Assembly (NCBI GenBank): GCA_964605155.1
Contig: CAZSAK010000001.1
Span: 1-64,000, forward strand
Length of the DNA: 64,000 bases
Direction: 5' to 3'
Origin: CAZSAK01 sp964605155
GTDB taxonomy: Bacteria; Pseudomonadota; Gammaproteobacteria; SZUA-140
Shown here: in pieces, positions 33,833 through 42,627 of the stretch
Layout: the number at the start of each line of letters is the position of its first letter
Numbering within the stretch: position 1 is the first letter of the stretch
Program-made: the position numbers and the translations under genes
The notes under the pieces: model-generated
Database searches by the model: none
Seen by the model: the letters and a program-made list of their open reading frames with translations, nothing else
Told to the model about the DNA's origin: nothing

Positions 33833-35572
33833 TTAATATTGGGCGAGCAATTGCCTGAGCTCGGATTTCTCTTGAAATGTCAATTCATTCAATGGCTTAC
33901 TTGATAGGTAGTCAACACGCTGTCGAAGATATTGTTGCTCAAGCCTTCGCAATGTGTCGCAAAACTCTCTTTCCAGGCCATCATGGGTGACCAGTTCCTG
34001 CATGGCAAGCTTAGACAGTGTGTGTCCTGCATCGGTTCCACGCCAGTGTTCGACGATGGTACCTGTAGATAGATGTGGCTGCTCCTGGATAAATTCAAGT
34101 AGTTCAATCAATAAGTTAATACCCGGCGTCTGTAGGCCTTCAAATCTTCGCGGTTTGCCGGCCTGCGCTGCTAATAATGGATGTTGGATCAACATCGCGA
34201 TGGCATAGCGAAGCAATGACGGCGGGGGGCGATCACCGCGCCTTGGTGCCTGTTTGTATTGGCTTTTTTGCCTTCCATCGGCATCAAGCAGACGCGTCAG
34301 GGTATCTGTTTCCATCTGTGCTAACTGTGCCAGTTGCGTCAACATCATCTGTTTGAAAACCCCGTATGGCATCTTTGCCAGTAATGGTTTGGCGAGTTCA
34401 ACCAATCTTGCTCTGCCATCTATGTGGGCTATATCGACACGCTTTTGCAGGTTCTCGAAGAAAAAATCGGAAAGTGAGACTGCGCGCACAATTCGTTGCT
34501 CAAACTGTGCTTTACCTTCTTTCTGGACTAATGAATCCGGATCTTCGCCTTCAGGAAGAAACATAAAGCGGGCTTGCCTGCCTTCCCGCATGAGTGGCAG
34601 TGCATTTTCCAGGGCCCGCCAGGCTGCTTCACGACCTGCCCGGTCGCCATCCAGGCAGAAGACGACTTCAGGCACCGTGCGGAACATTTGTTCCAGATGT
34701 TGATGGGTGATGGCGGTGCCAAGTGTGGCCACGACATATGTGATCCCATATTGTGTCAGCATGACGACATCCATGTAGCCTTCAACAACCAACAACCGCT
34801 CCAGATGTCGCTGTGACTTGCGTGCATCATAAAGGCCGTAGAGTTCACGCCCCTTACGAAAGACGCTGGTCTCAGGTGAATTAAGATACTTTGGGCTTGC
34901 ATCGTTACCCAGTATCCTGCCACCAAACCCAATCACCCTGCCACGTCGGTCACGGATAGGAAACATGATCCGGTCTCGAAAGCGATCGTAATAATCGCCG
35001 TTATCCCTGGTAAGGATCATGCCTGCTGCGCCAAGTTTTTCCCTGTTTTTTATGCTGTTACCGAACGCCTTGAGCAGATTATCCCAACCGGGCGGCGCGA
35101 AGCCGATACCAAAAAGTGCTGCGGTTTCTCCACTGACGCCCCGGCCCTTGAGATAGGATATGGCTGCTTCTTTGTTGGGATGTTCTTTTAGTTGCTGTTT
35201 GTAGTAGACGGCGATTTGTTGCAGGAAATCATAAAGCTCCTTATTCACAGTCTTGACATGCTGTTCGCTGTCCGCTAGCGGGACTTCAAGATTAACCATG
35301 GCTGCCAGTTCATGGACGGCCTCGGGAAATTCCATATGATCGTAATCCATAAGGAAACCAATCGCGGTACCATGTGTACCACAGCCGAAACAATGATAAA
35401 ACTGCTTGTCCTGGCTGACAGTGAATGAGGGTGTCTTTTCCTCGTGAAAGGGGCAGCGTGCGACATAATCCTTGCCTGCCTTGCGTAGTGGCACGCGTCC
35501 ATCGATCACCTCGACGATATCGATACGGCTTAATAGATCATCTATAAACTGCTGGGGAATCTTGCCGGTCAT
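33833..35572 (-). CDS. dnaG: DNA primase
   Basis: 579 aa. It synthesises RNA primers at the replication fork. The N-terminal CHC2 zinc-binding domain shows CPFHEEKTPSF and FYHCFGCG. The TOPRIM catalytic core shows LLVVEGYMDV and CLDGDRAGREA. The C-terminal region matches the DnaB-interaction domain in position. Length is typical. It sits between yqeY and rpoD on the minus strand, the conserved gammaproteobacterial order. Confidence 0.97.
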   Translation of the reverse strand: MTGKIPQQFIDDLLSRIDIVEVIDGRVPLRKAGKDYVARCPFHEEKTPSFTVSQDKQFYHCFGCGTHGTAIGFLMDYDHMEFPEAVHELAAMVNLEVPLADSEQHVKTVNKELYDFLQQIAVYYKQQLKEHPNKEAAISYLKGRGVSGETAALFGIGFAPPGWDNLLKAFGNSIKNREKLGAAGMILTRDNGDYYDRFRDRIMFPIRDRRGRVIGFGGRILGNDASPKYLNSPETSVFRKGRELYGLYDARKSQRHLERLLVVEGYMDVVMLTQYGITYVVATLGTAITHQHLEQMFRTVPEVVFCLDGDRAGREAAWRALENALPLMREGRQARFMFLPEGEDPDSLVQKEGKAQFEQRIVRAVSLSDFFFENLQKRVDIAHIDGRARLVELAKPLLAKMPYGVFKQMMLTQLAQLAQMETDTLTRLLDADGRQKSQYKQAPRRGDRPPPSLLRYAIAMLIQHPLLAAQAGKPRRFEGLQTPGINLLIELLEFIQEQPHLSTGTIVEHWRGTDAGHTLSKLAMQELVTHDGLEREFCDTLRRLEQQYLRQRVDYLSSKPLNELTFQEKSELRQLLAQY

Positions 35573-35635
35573 GGAGAAATTGTATGCCGAGATCGGGAGT
35601 ATGGGAACTAGGGGAGAGGTTTACCCCGCGGGCTG

Positions 35636-36091
35636 TTACAGGGAGGAGAGTTTTTCCTTGACCTTGCCGCTGACCTTGCCCATATCGGCCCTTCCCTGAA
35701 CACGGGGTTTTAATATCCCGATGACCTTGCCCATGTCCTTCGGTGATGCGGCTCCTGCAATGTCGATCGCCTCTTTGATCAGTGAATCGAGTTCTCCGTC
35801 ATCCAGTGCCGGTGGAAGATATTCCTGGATCACACTGATTTCGAAGGCCTCTTTGTCAGCCAAGTCGCTTCGTTGCGCTTCTTCATATTGACGTATGGAC
35901 TCGCGGCGTTGCTTGAGCATCTTATCAAGGACTTCGATTACCTGTGGATCCTCAAGCGTGACACGCTGATCAACTTCGCGTTGTTTGATGCCCGCCAGGA
36001 TCATGCGTATGGTGCCAAGTCGCATGCTGTCTTTGTTGCGCATTGCGACCTTCATATCTACCAGAATACGCTCTTTTAGAGAGAGTGCCAT
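35636..36091 (-). CDS. yqeY: GatB/YqeY domain protein
   Basis: 151 aa, starting SLKERILVDMKVAMRNKDSM. It is the free-standing form of the tRNA-binding tail domain of GatB. The C-terminus (SPKDMGKVIGILKPRVQGRA) is the conserved YqeY end. The exact role is unclear; the family is thought to act in tRNA-related metabolism. It sits between rpsU and dnaG. Confidence 0.94.
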   Translation of the reverse strand: MALSLKERILVDMKVAMRNKDSMRLGTIRMILAGIKQREVDQRVTLEDPQVIEVLDKMLKQRRESIRQYEEAQRSDLADKEAFEISVIQEYLPPALDDGELDSLIKEAIDIAGAASPKDMGKVIGILKPRVQGRADMGKVSGKVKEKLSSL

Positions 36092-36149
36092 CTAGTTAGT
36101 TTTCTAGGGAGGGAAGTGAAGTATGCAATGATCAGACAGACAGGATTGA

Positions 36150-36368
36150 CTAATAATAGGATCTAGGGGCACGGCGTTGTTCAAACTCCGTCCTTTTTTG
36201 TTGCCGTTTAACCGCCGCCGCCGCCTTGCGTTTACGAACTGCTGTTGGTTTTTCATAGAATTCCCGGCGCCTGATCTCAGAGAGAATACCGGTTTTCTCA
36301 CAGATGCGCTTGAAGCGCCGCAATGCAATCTCAAAGGGCTCATGTTCTCGTATCTTGACTATAGGCAT
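36150..36368 (-). CDS. rpsU: 30S ribosomal protein S21
   Basis: 72 aa from ATG 36368, giving the canonical start MPIVKIREHEPFEIALRRFK; an upstream ATG at 36392 adds eight non-conserved residues. AAGGAAG lies before the chosen ATG. S21 helps the 30S subunit engage the Shine-Dalgarno sequence. First gene of the rpsU-yqeY-dnaG-rpoD operon. Confidence 0.97.
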   Translation of the reverse strand: MPIVKIREHEPFEIALRRFKRICEKTGILSEIRRREFYEKPTAVRKRKAAAAVKRQQKRTEFEQRRAPRSYY

Positions 36369-36402
36369 GTATACTTCCTTAAAAATAACCATTAAAAATC
36401 CA

Positions 36403-36420
36403 TCATCCGAGTTCGGATGA
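36403..36420 (-). terminator. Hairpin between moeB and rpsU
   Basis: TCATCCG/CGGATGA, a perfect 7-base stem with a 4-base loop, followed on the minus strand by TGGATTTTTA. It may end the moeB transcript or attenuate read-through into rpsU; the T-tract is short. Confidence 0.45.
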
Positions 36421-36470
36421 AACGATCAAGTTTAATGCCTGGCAACTGAAAAATCAAAGCAATAAAATGC

Positions 36471-37268
36471 TTATGCCGATATGCCCGTCTTAGTGAGATG
36501 AGGAAGCCGGTCCACCATATTCTTCGAACAGACCGGACATTCGGGATCCCTGATCAGTCTGGTACTGTGCCATTGTGCGTGTTTGGCGTCATATCTCAAA
36601 AGATGACTGCCACGAATAGCGCCGATATCCAGTATTAGCTTTAGTGTTTCGGTAGCGATAGTCGCGCCGATGATACCGGCAACAGGTGCCAGTATTCCGG
36701 CCTCGTGACAGCTTTCCTGCGTATCACCTTTCGGTGTGTTGTCAGGATAAAGGCAGCGATAGCAAGGTGACCCGCGATCATTGCGAAACACGATCACCTG
36801 ACCCGAAAACCGTACAACAGCTCCGGATATGAGTGCTGTTCTCTGCTTAACACATACTTTATTGAGTTCGAATCGCGTCGCAAAGTTGTCACTGGCATCT
36901 ATCACCGCATCGGCCTGACTGACCTGATCGCTCAGCAAAGTCTGATGCAATCGCCTATTAATCGGGTTTATGGTGATATCTGGATTGAGCGCCTTCAATG
37001 TATCCAGCGCCGAATCAACCTTGTCACGTCCGATGTCATGGGTGGTATGGATGATTTGACGCTGAACATTATTCAGTTCCACCTGATCATCGTCACAGAT
37101 TGTCAATTTTCCGACGCCACTGCTGGCCAGATACATGGCAGCCGGTGCACCCAATCCTCCCATACCAATTATCAATATCCGGGATTGTAATAATTTTTCC
37201 TGTCCGATGATATCGACCTCCGGCAGCAGGATATGGCGGCAATAACGTTCTATCTGCTCTTCATCCAT
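36471..37268 (-). CDS. moeB: Molybdopterin-synthase adenylyltransferase / ThiF-family E1-like enzyme
   Basis: 265 aa. It adenylates the C-terminal GlyGly of a ubiquitin-like sulfur carrier (MoaD, encoded at 40619, or ThiS). The nucleotide-binding motif GMGGLGAPAAMYLASSGVG, the DxxxxxNxxRQ-type block DQVELNNVQRQ, and the zinc-binding pairs CYRC and CPVC are present. The Cys in QESCHEAGILAPVAG is conserved. The moa genes 2.7 kb away on the other strand make MoeB more likely than ThiF. Confidence 0.9.
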   Translation of the reverse strand: MDEEQIERYCRHILLPEVDIIGQEKLLQSRILIIGMGGLGAPAAMYLASSGVGKLTICDDDQVELNNVQRQIIHTTHDIGRDKVDSALDTLKALNPDITINPINRRLHQTLLSDQVSQADAVIDASDNFATRFELNKVCVKQRTALISGAVVRFSGQVIVFRNDRGSPCYRCLYPDNTPKGDTQESCHEAGILAPVAGIIGATIATETLKLILDIGAIRGSHLLRYDAKHAQWHSTRLIRDPECPVCSKNMVDRLPHLTKTGISA

Positions 37269-37283
37269 GACAACGGGAAAGGA

Positions 37284-38225
37284 CTAGACGGTGTACGTGT
37301 AAAAAACGCTCTGTGGTGCGCGCCCATCATCGGCCCATCCACCAAGCAGGTAAATATCATTGTTGATGGTTGCGACCCCCATGGCGGCGAGGGTTGAGGG
37401 CATTGGGGGGAGAATATGCCATTTTTCCTGTATGCGGTCATAACACGCAGCATGGTCACAGATGCCGTCCCCGCTGTAGCCGCCAAAGATAAACAGATGA
37501 TTATTATACATGCATGAGCCGAGTCCGGCGGCCGTCCAGGGCAGCGTAATCTCTCCTTTTGTCCACTGTCCCGAGACAGGATCATAGATCTCGGTATGGT
37601 CAAAATTATTAAAACCTTGTGGCGTGAAAGCCACACCACCCATGGTCAGAATTCTGTTGTCTATGGTGACTGCCACAAGGGCAAAACGGGGTGTGGGCAG
37701 GGGGGCGATTTCTTCCCAACGACCTGTATTCAGATCAAGTCGTTCGCAAAATTCAAAACCGGGATCGGTCTTGGGTCCCGATTTTGTTGCATCAGGATGG
37801 TGGCCACCCAGTATATAGATGTGGTCGCCTAGGCGGGTACCTGCTGGATAATCGTGCGGCATGATCATATCAGGCCCACTTTCCCAGCTATCCGTTTGCG
37901 GGTGGTAAATCTCTGTGGTGCGCAGAAACTTGAACATACCGTTAGGTTGTTTGAATCCGCCGCCGATAATATATATGGCATCGCCTACCGTGACTGCAAT
38001 CGAGCCGGACCGTAAGGTCGGCATGTCAGCTCCTTTCGCCCAGGTATCTTTTTCGGGGTCGTAGATTATGACCGAATTGAGACTTTTGAAATTGGGTCCG
38101 CCACCACCAAAACCATAAATTTTACCTCGGTATGCAATTGTCGGGCAGTGCGATCTTGCGCTTGGCAGGAGGGGTTTGGTGAACCATTGTCCTGTATGAC
38201 AATCTTTTGCTGGAGTATTGCCCAT
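37284..38225 (-). CDS. Kelch-repeat beta-propeller protein
   Basis: 313 aa with six kelch-like repeats, recognisable by GG pairs followed by spaced Tyr and Trp (KIYGFGGGGPNFKSLNSV, AIYIIGGGFKQPNGMFKF, HIYILGGHHPDATKS, RILTMGGVAFTPQGFNN, HLFIFGGYSGDG, DIYLLGGWADDGR). No signal peptide, so probably cytoplasmic. The partner is unknown. It is 15 bases upstream of moeB on the same strand, so likely co-transcribed, although a functional link to molybdopterin is not evident. Confidence 0.88.
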   Translation of the reverse strand: MGNTPAKDCHTGQWFTKPLLPSARSHCPTIAYRGKIYGFGGGGPNFKSLNSVIIYDPEKDTWAKGADMPTLRSGSIAVTVGDAIYIIGGGFKQPNGMFKFLRTTEIYHPQTDSWESGPDMIMPHDYPAGTRLGDHIYILGGHHPDATKSGPKTDPGFEFCERLDLNTGRWEEIAPLPTPRFALVAVTIDNRILTMGGVAFTPQGFNNFDHTEIYDPVSGQWTKGEITLPWTAAGLGSCMYNNHLFIFGGYSGDGICDHAACYDRIQEKWHILPPMPSTLAAMGVATINNDIYLLGGWADDGRAPQSVFYTYTV

Positions 38226-38909
38226 GGCTGAAGGTACCTATTGTTGGATATTCTCGATGTGAAAAATATGGCTATACAAAACTTCTTCAGGCCTGCTACT
38301 TTATATTTTTTCCCTTATACGCGACAAGCTGTTATGTTTGAGGCTGCATACAACCCACATAAGCCTTGTAATTGCATGGTAAATCAAAGATTTTCTGTAT
38401 GATCAGGCATCATTCGTGGTGACTTCAAAAATCACCTTTTATAACAATCACCTACTGTCCAATGTTATTCAAATGTCCTGATATTATGGTACCTGGGCGA
38501 TTAGCATCCTGGCTACAATCAGCCAGTTGTTTGTAGAACCAGATCGGTTTTATATGTTATAGTAGATGCGAGTTTAAGTCGAATTCAGTTGTATATTTCT
38601 CCATCCAAATGTTTGAGGATTTCTCTCGCAAGGATACGCGACAAACTACACCTCTGGATCATGGGCTAAGGGGTATCTAAGCACTATCAGGGGCACGGGA
38701 AATCCGATGGAAATTGTGATGCATAGCTGTATAAAAGCAAAATTATCTGCAGCATGTCGTGTGAAATTAATGTCAATTTACCAAGGTATATTCTGGGCGA
38801 GTTGAAAAAATAACTTGTACGGTATAAAAGCCTTAATATGGCGCGATGGGAGTTGTACCTGACTTTACATTCTGCGATATAAGGCCTCAAATATCTGGGA
38901 GATAAAATC
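38226..38909. other. Intergenic region kelch / moaA
   Basis: Nearly 700 AT-rich bases between divergent genes. It must contain the promoters of both. No strong promoter, riboswitch or gene was recognised; a 90-codon minus-strand frame (38687-38959) overlaps moaA and has no supporting features. Confidence 0.55.
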
Positions 38910-40022
38910 GTGCTATACAAAACATTAAACCGCAAGAAATCATTCAAGGCGCCTATCAATGAATCATGGTCGCCAGGCTCAGACGAATCAAACCTCCCCT
39001 CTGTAATCAGACCACCTCTACAAGATAGTCATGGTCGTACCTTTGATTACGTCAGAATTGCTGTAATCGAACAGTGCAATTTGCGCTGTACTTATTGTAT
39101 GCCTGAAGAAGGAGTGGATTTTAAGGATCGGGATATGGTCTTGCGTACTGACGAGATTCAACGGGTCATCGAGGTATTGGCCAGCATGGGCGTCAAGAAA
39201 GTACGGTTCACCGGAGGTGAGCCAACTGTCAGGCCGGATATCGTTGATATAGTAGCGTCCGCTGCAAAGACACCCGGTGTCAAATCAACACACTTGACCA
39301 CCAATGGTTTGTTGTTTCCGCGTTATGCGGAAGACCTGCGAGCTGCCGGTCTGAAGGGCGTCAATATCAGCCTGGACTCATTGGATGCCGAAAAATTTGA
39401 ACGGATAACACGTCGTACAGGTTTGGAAAAGGTATTAGACAGTATCGATCTGGCACTAGATATCGGCTTTCCTTCGGTGAAGGTCAACGTTGTATTGATG
39501 CGTGGTTTTAATGAGGACGAATTGCATGCTTTTTGCGAACTGACCAAAAACAAGGCGCTAACGGTACGGTTCATCGAATTTATGCCGTTTGACGCACATC
39601 AAATCTGGGAAACCGGAGAGCATTTCGCTAGTGCAGCTGATCTGGTTTCTCAAATCGAGCAGCTATATCCCGGCATCCGAACCTCTTCGGGGACGCGGAC
39701 CGAGCATCATATCTATCAGGCGCCGGGTTACGCTGGCAAGATTGCCGTGATACCAGCCTTTACCCGCAGTTTGTGTGGTAATTGTTCTCGTATTCGTGTT
39801 ACCGCTGATGGTAGCATCATGAATTGCCTGTATTCGGAGAAACCGTACCTGTTGAGGGATCTGATGCGCGAAGGTTGTAGCGATGACGATATAGATGCGC
39901 TGTTCAGGCAGGCTTTCGCTGACAAGCACATTGATGGTTTTGAGGCAAAAAAAGAGTCTAATGTTACAAAGGTTGGTATCAATGACATTGGACGCTCCAG
40001 TATGACTCAGATAGGCGGTTAG
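38910..40022 (+). CDS. moaA: GTP 3',8-cyclase
   Basis: 370 aa radical-SAM enzyme of molybdopterin synthesis. The radical-SAM cluster is CNLRCTYC, GTP/SAM motifs include FTGGEPTVRPD, and the second cluster is CGNC plus the Cys of IMNC. The protein ends in GlyGly (TQIGG), as required for MoaA activity. The GTG at 38910 is the only usable start; it gives about 35 extra N-terminal residues (SWSPGSDESNLPSVIRPP) compared with E. coli. First gene of moaA-C-D-E. Confidence 0.95.
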   Translation: MLYKTLNRKKSFKAPINESWSPGSDESNLPSVIRPPLQDSHGRTFDYVRIAVIEQCNLRCTYCMPEEGVDFKDRDMVLRTDEIQRVIEVLASMGVKKVRFTGGEPTVRPDIVDIVASAAKTPGVKSTHLTTNGLLFPRYAEDLRAAGLKGVNISLDSLDAEKFERITRRTGLEKVLDSIDLALDIGFPSVKVNVVLMRGFNEDELHAFCELTKNKALTVRFIEFMPFDAHQIWETGEHFASAADLVSQIEQLYPGIRTSSGTRTEHHIYQAPGYAGKIAVIPAFTRSLCGNCSRIRVTADGSIMNCLYSEKPYLLRDLMREGCSDDDIDALFRQAFADKHIDGFEAKKESNVTKVGINDIGRSSMTQIGG

Positions 40023-40093
40023 CCGGTCGATAATAAACGTCAACTGGGTTTTTATCGGGAAATGACACGTGAATTAACTAGAGAAGACTAAAG

Positions 40094-40576
40094 ATGGAAA
40101 ATAAACTTACTCATTTTAATGCGGCTGGTGAAGCCCATATGGTCGATGTCGGCGACAAGAATGTTACCGTTCGTGAGGGAGTTGCGGAGGGCCGTATCTA
40201 TATGGAACCCGAAACGCTGAAAAAGATCATGGAAGGTGATCATAAAAAAGGTGACGTCCTTGGAATAGCACGGGTAGCAGGTATTATGGCAGCAAAGAAA
40301 ACACCGGACTTGGTTCCATTGTGTCATCCGATTGCGATAACGGCGGTGGAGCTTGAGCTGACACCTGAGCCTGAGAAAAACGCGGTTCACTGCAAGTCGA
40401 CCGTGCGTTGCAATGGAAATACCGGTGTCGAAATGGAGACACTTACTGCTGTCCAGGTTGCCTTGTTGACCATATATGACATGTGTAAGGCAGTTGATCG
40501 TGGCATGATGATGTCGGAGATCGGGCTGCTCGCAAAATCTGGCGGAAAGTCAGGTACCTGGCGTCGCTCAGCATGA
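40094..40576 (+). CDS. moaC: Cyclic pyranopterin monophosphate synthase
   Basis: 160 aa. It works with MoaA to form cyclic pyranopterin monophosphate. Family blocks are LTHFNAAGEAHMVDVGDK, LVPLCHPIAIT, VEMETLTAVQVALLTIYDMC and GLLAKSGGKSGTW. Full length. GAGAAG lies upstream of the ATG. It lies 71 bases after moaA and 42 before moaD. Confidence 0.97.
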   Translation: MENKLTHFNAAGEAHMVDVGDKNVTVREGVAEGRIYMEPETLKKIMEGDHKKGDVLGIARVAGIMAAKKTPDLVPLCHPIAITAVELELTPEPEKNAVHCKSTVRCNGNTGVEMETLTAVQVALLTIYDMCKAVDRGMMMSEIGLLAKSGGKSGTWRRSA

Positions 40577-40618
40577 AAACAACCACACCATTCAACCATA
40601 TAAGATTATTATAAAGCC

Positions 40619-40852
40619 ATGGATATCAAAGTAAGATATTTTGCCAGTTTGCGTGATCGTATGGGTCGATCTGAAGACCAGGTGTCCTTTGACAAGGATG
40701 CCGTTACGGTTGCTGATGTATGGAATCAGCTCTCTGGGGAGCCTATTCCGGAATCGATTCTCGTAGCAGTCAACATGGAATACACGGATTCCAGCCATAA
40801 ATTAAAAAGCGGTGATGAAGTTGCCTTCTTCCCGCCCGTAACCGGAGGTTAA
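40619..40852 (+). CDS. moaD: Molybdopterin synthase sulfur carrier subunit
   Basis: 77 aa ubiquitin-like fold ending in the essential GlyGly (FFPPVTGG), which is adenylated by MoeB and thiocarboxylated. The start MDIKVRYFASLRDRMGRSED is typical. The GGAGG ribosome site for moaE lies within the codons for the final GlyGly, so the two genes are tightly coupled. Confidence 0.96.
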   Translation: MDIKVRYFASLRDRMGRSEDQVSFDKDAVTVADVWNQLSGEPIPESILVAVNMEYTDSSHKLKSGDEVAFFPPVTGG

Positions 40853-40854
40853 GA

Positions 40855-41328
40855 ATGAAAGTACTGATTACAGACATGGATCTTGACCCAGGAAAGGAAG
40901 TGAACAAGTATGAAAAAGAGGCATTAAAAGCCGGTAAATTTGGTGGTGTGGTAACTTTTGTAGGTACCATGCGCGATTTCAATGATGGTCAAAATGTTAA
41001 AGCCATGCATCTTGACTATTATCCAGGTATGACAGAGCGGCATATAGAAAAGGTTTGCCAGGAAGCAATGGATGAATGGGATATCATTGATACCCTCGTA
41101 GTGCATCGAGTTGGAGAGATGGTACCCACAGATCCAATTGTTCTGGTTGCCGTATGGTCTGCGCATCGCAAGGATTCATTTGATGCCTGCCGGTACATAA
41201 TTAATTATCTTAAAGAAAGTGCCCCGTTTTGGAAATGCGAGATAACTACTGAAGGGGAAAAGCATTGGGTTGAGCATAACTCAGAGGACCCGGGTGTTGC
41301 AAAGAGGGTACTGAAGAAAACTGCCTGA
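40855..41328 (+). CDS. moaE: Molybdopterin synthase catalytic subunit
   Basis: 157 aa. With MoaD it inserts two sulfurs into cPMP to give molybdopterin. Blocks: FGGVVTFVGTMRDFNDG, MHLDYYPGMTERH, VVHRVGEMVPTDPIVLVAVW, AHRKDSFDACRYIINYLKES and PFWKCE. Two bases separate it from moaD. Presence of the whole set implies that molybdoenzymes are made by this organism. Confidence 0.96.
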   Translation: MKVLITDMDLDPGKEVNKYEKEALKAGKFGGVVTFVGTMRDFNDGQNVKAMHLDYYPGMTERHIEKVCQEAMDEWDIIDTLVVHRVGEMVPTDPIVLVAVWSAHRKDSFDACRYIINYLKESAPFWKCEITTEGEKHWVEHNSEDPGVAKRVLKKTA

Positions 41329-41522
41329 GCATAAAAGAACACTATAACTCGCCTGTAAATTTGCCCACTATTCACGTCTATATCGCTATCCATTGAGAGG
41401 CCCGGGTTCCATTGGGTTAAGCGCGATGGTAATTGATAACCGGGCAATCCTGTATTAGTAGATATTAATTAAAGTAACAGATTCATGATACGAAATCCTG
41501 CATCGCTATGGATGGTTGAATA

Positions 41523-42143
41523 ATGCGAGAAAAAGAATCGACTACTGCAATTATCTTTGTCAGGCATGGTATTACCGACTTCCCCAAAGACCGGCTATAT
41601 TGTGATGATGTAGAGGATCCTTCCTTGAATGAGGAAGGGGTAAAACAAGCCTATTTGGCAGCGGATATGTTACGGGATGTTCATGTGGATACGATTATTT
41701 CCAGTCCCTCCAAGCGAACCTTGATGACAGCAGATTCCATAGCAAAATCTACAAAGATTCAAATCCAAACGGATGCCGCTTTGAAGGAAAGGCCATTCGG
41801 TATCTGGGATGGTTTGTATTTTGATGCGATCGAACGGGATTTTCCCGAAGAATATCTGGCCTGGAAAAAAAACCCTATAGGCTTTGTTCCGCAAGGTGGT
41901 GAATCCATCTTGGATCTGGCGGTGAGAGTCAAGAACATACTAGATCAGATTATCAGTCAGTATCATGGCAAGACGGTTGTGATTGTTTCCCACGTAGGCC
42001 CCATCCGGGTTATGGTTACACAGTCTATGGATATGCCGCTGGAAAAATACAGGCAACTCACAATCAATTATGGCTCAATATCCCGGATCGATTACGGGCG
42101 TCGACAAAACAATCTCATTTATATGAATCTATGCCATATATAG
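41523..42143 (+). CDS. Histidine phosphatase family protein
   Basis: 206 aa of the phosphoglycerate-mutase-like superfamily. The phosphohistidine motif is FVRHGITDFP, the second Arg block is SPSKRTLMTA, the acid is in KERPFGIWDG and the second His is in IVSHVGPIRV. The substrate cannot be fixed: alpha-ribazole phosphatase, sugar phosphatase and mutase-like proteins look alike at this level. It lies 194 bases after moaE and may be separately transcribed. Confidence 0.85.
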   Translation: MREKESTTAIIFVRHGITDFPKDRLYCDDVEDPSLNEEGVKQAYLAADMLRDVHVDTIISSPSKRTLMTADSIAKSTKIQIQTDAALKERPFGIWDGLYFDAIERDFPEEYLAWKKNPIGFVPQGGESILDLAVRVKNILDQIISQYHGKTVVIVSHVGPIRVMVTQSMDMPLEKYRQLTINYGSISRIDYGRRQNNLIYMNLCHI

Positions 42144-42447
42144 TCCAGCGAACGTGCGATTGATCCACATTAAAGTATTATCTGGATTTGCCGCTATCTA
42201 TTTTTTGAGGTAGTTCTCTTCAGTCTATGGATATCACGGACAATCGCTAAATAAATTGAATATGTTAGACACGCATGACGTCGTAATTCATAGCACATGC
42301 CACTTTGAAATATATTGAAAACAGCGTCTTGCAGCGCATGACCTGCTGCTTAGACAGAGAGTAGAGAGAATATATAAATTATTGATATTATTAATATTAT
42401 TTATCATTAACTGAATGCGAACTAGCAGGTTTCAACATCTATTTTAC
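42144..42447. other. Intergenic region upstream of the secreted-protein promoter
   Basis: About 300 AT-rich bases (for example 42361-42420) without a gene or a recognised site. The promoter and structured leader of the next gene follow. Confidence 0.5.
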
Positions 42448-42477
42448 TTGACATAATACTGTGTTAATAGGTATTAT
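42448..42477 (+). promoter_or_regulatory. Sigma-70 promoter for the acidic secreted protein
   Basis: TTGACA (42448-42453), an 18-base spacer and TATTAT (42472-42477). It gives a leader of roughly 145 bases before ATG 42628. It is the best promoter match seen in the export region. Confidence 0.65.
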
Positions 42478-42536
42478 AAACGTAAGCAAATCTATATAAA
42501 TAATAAATAGCAAAAATATTCGAGGGAGACGTAGAG

Positions 42537-42584
42537 ATGTATTTAGGCAGGCCGCTATACCTAGCGGAGTATGAGGTAAAGTAG
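42537..42584 (+). other. Leader mini-ORF overlapping a hairpin
   Basis: In the leader, ATG 42537 follows GAGGGAGA (42522-42529) and reads MYLGRPLYLAEYEVK then TAG. Inside it CCGCTA-TACC-TAGCGG (42552-42567) forms a perfect 6-base stem. It could be a translated leader or regulatory hairpin; both could be chance. Confidence 0.35.
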
Positions 42585-42627
42585 TAGCCGCCTGATAATG
42601 TGCTTCCAAGGCATGAGGGTTTAAAAA

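Noticed and set aside
38226..38909. Molybdenum-cofactor riboswitch upstream of moaA
   Set aside because: The gap is long enough, but I could not recognise the conserved stems or loops of that RNA; a covariance search would be decisive.
38687..38959. 90-codon minus-strand frame upstream of moaA
   Set aside because: It overlaps the moaA start, has no ribosome site and no recognisable protein features.
42537..42584. Mini-ORF as a RiPP or PQQ-type precursor peptide
   Set aside because: There is no modifying enzyme nearby (MoaA is the only radical-SAM protein in the vicinity and belongs to molybdopterin synthesis) and the peptide has no leader/core pattern.
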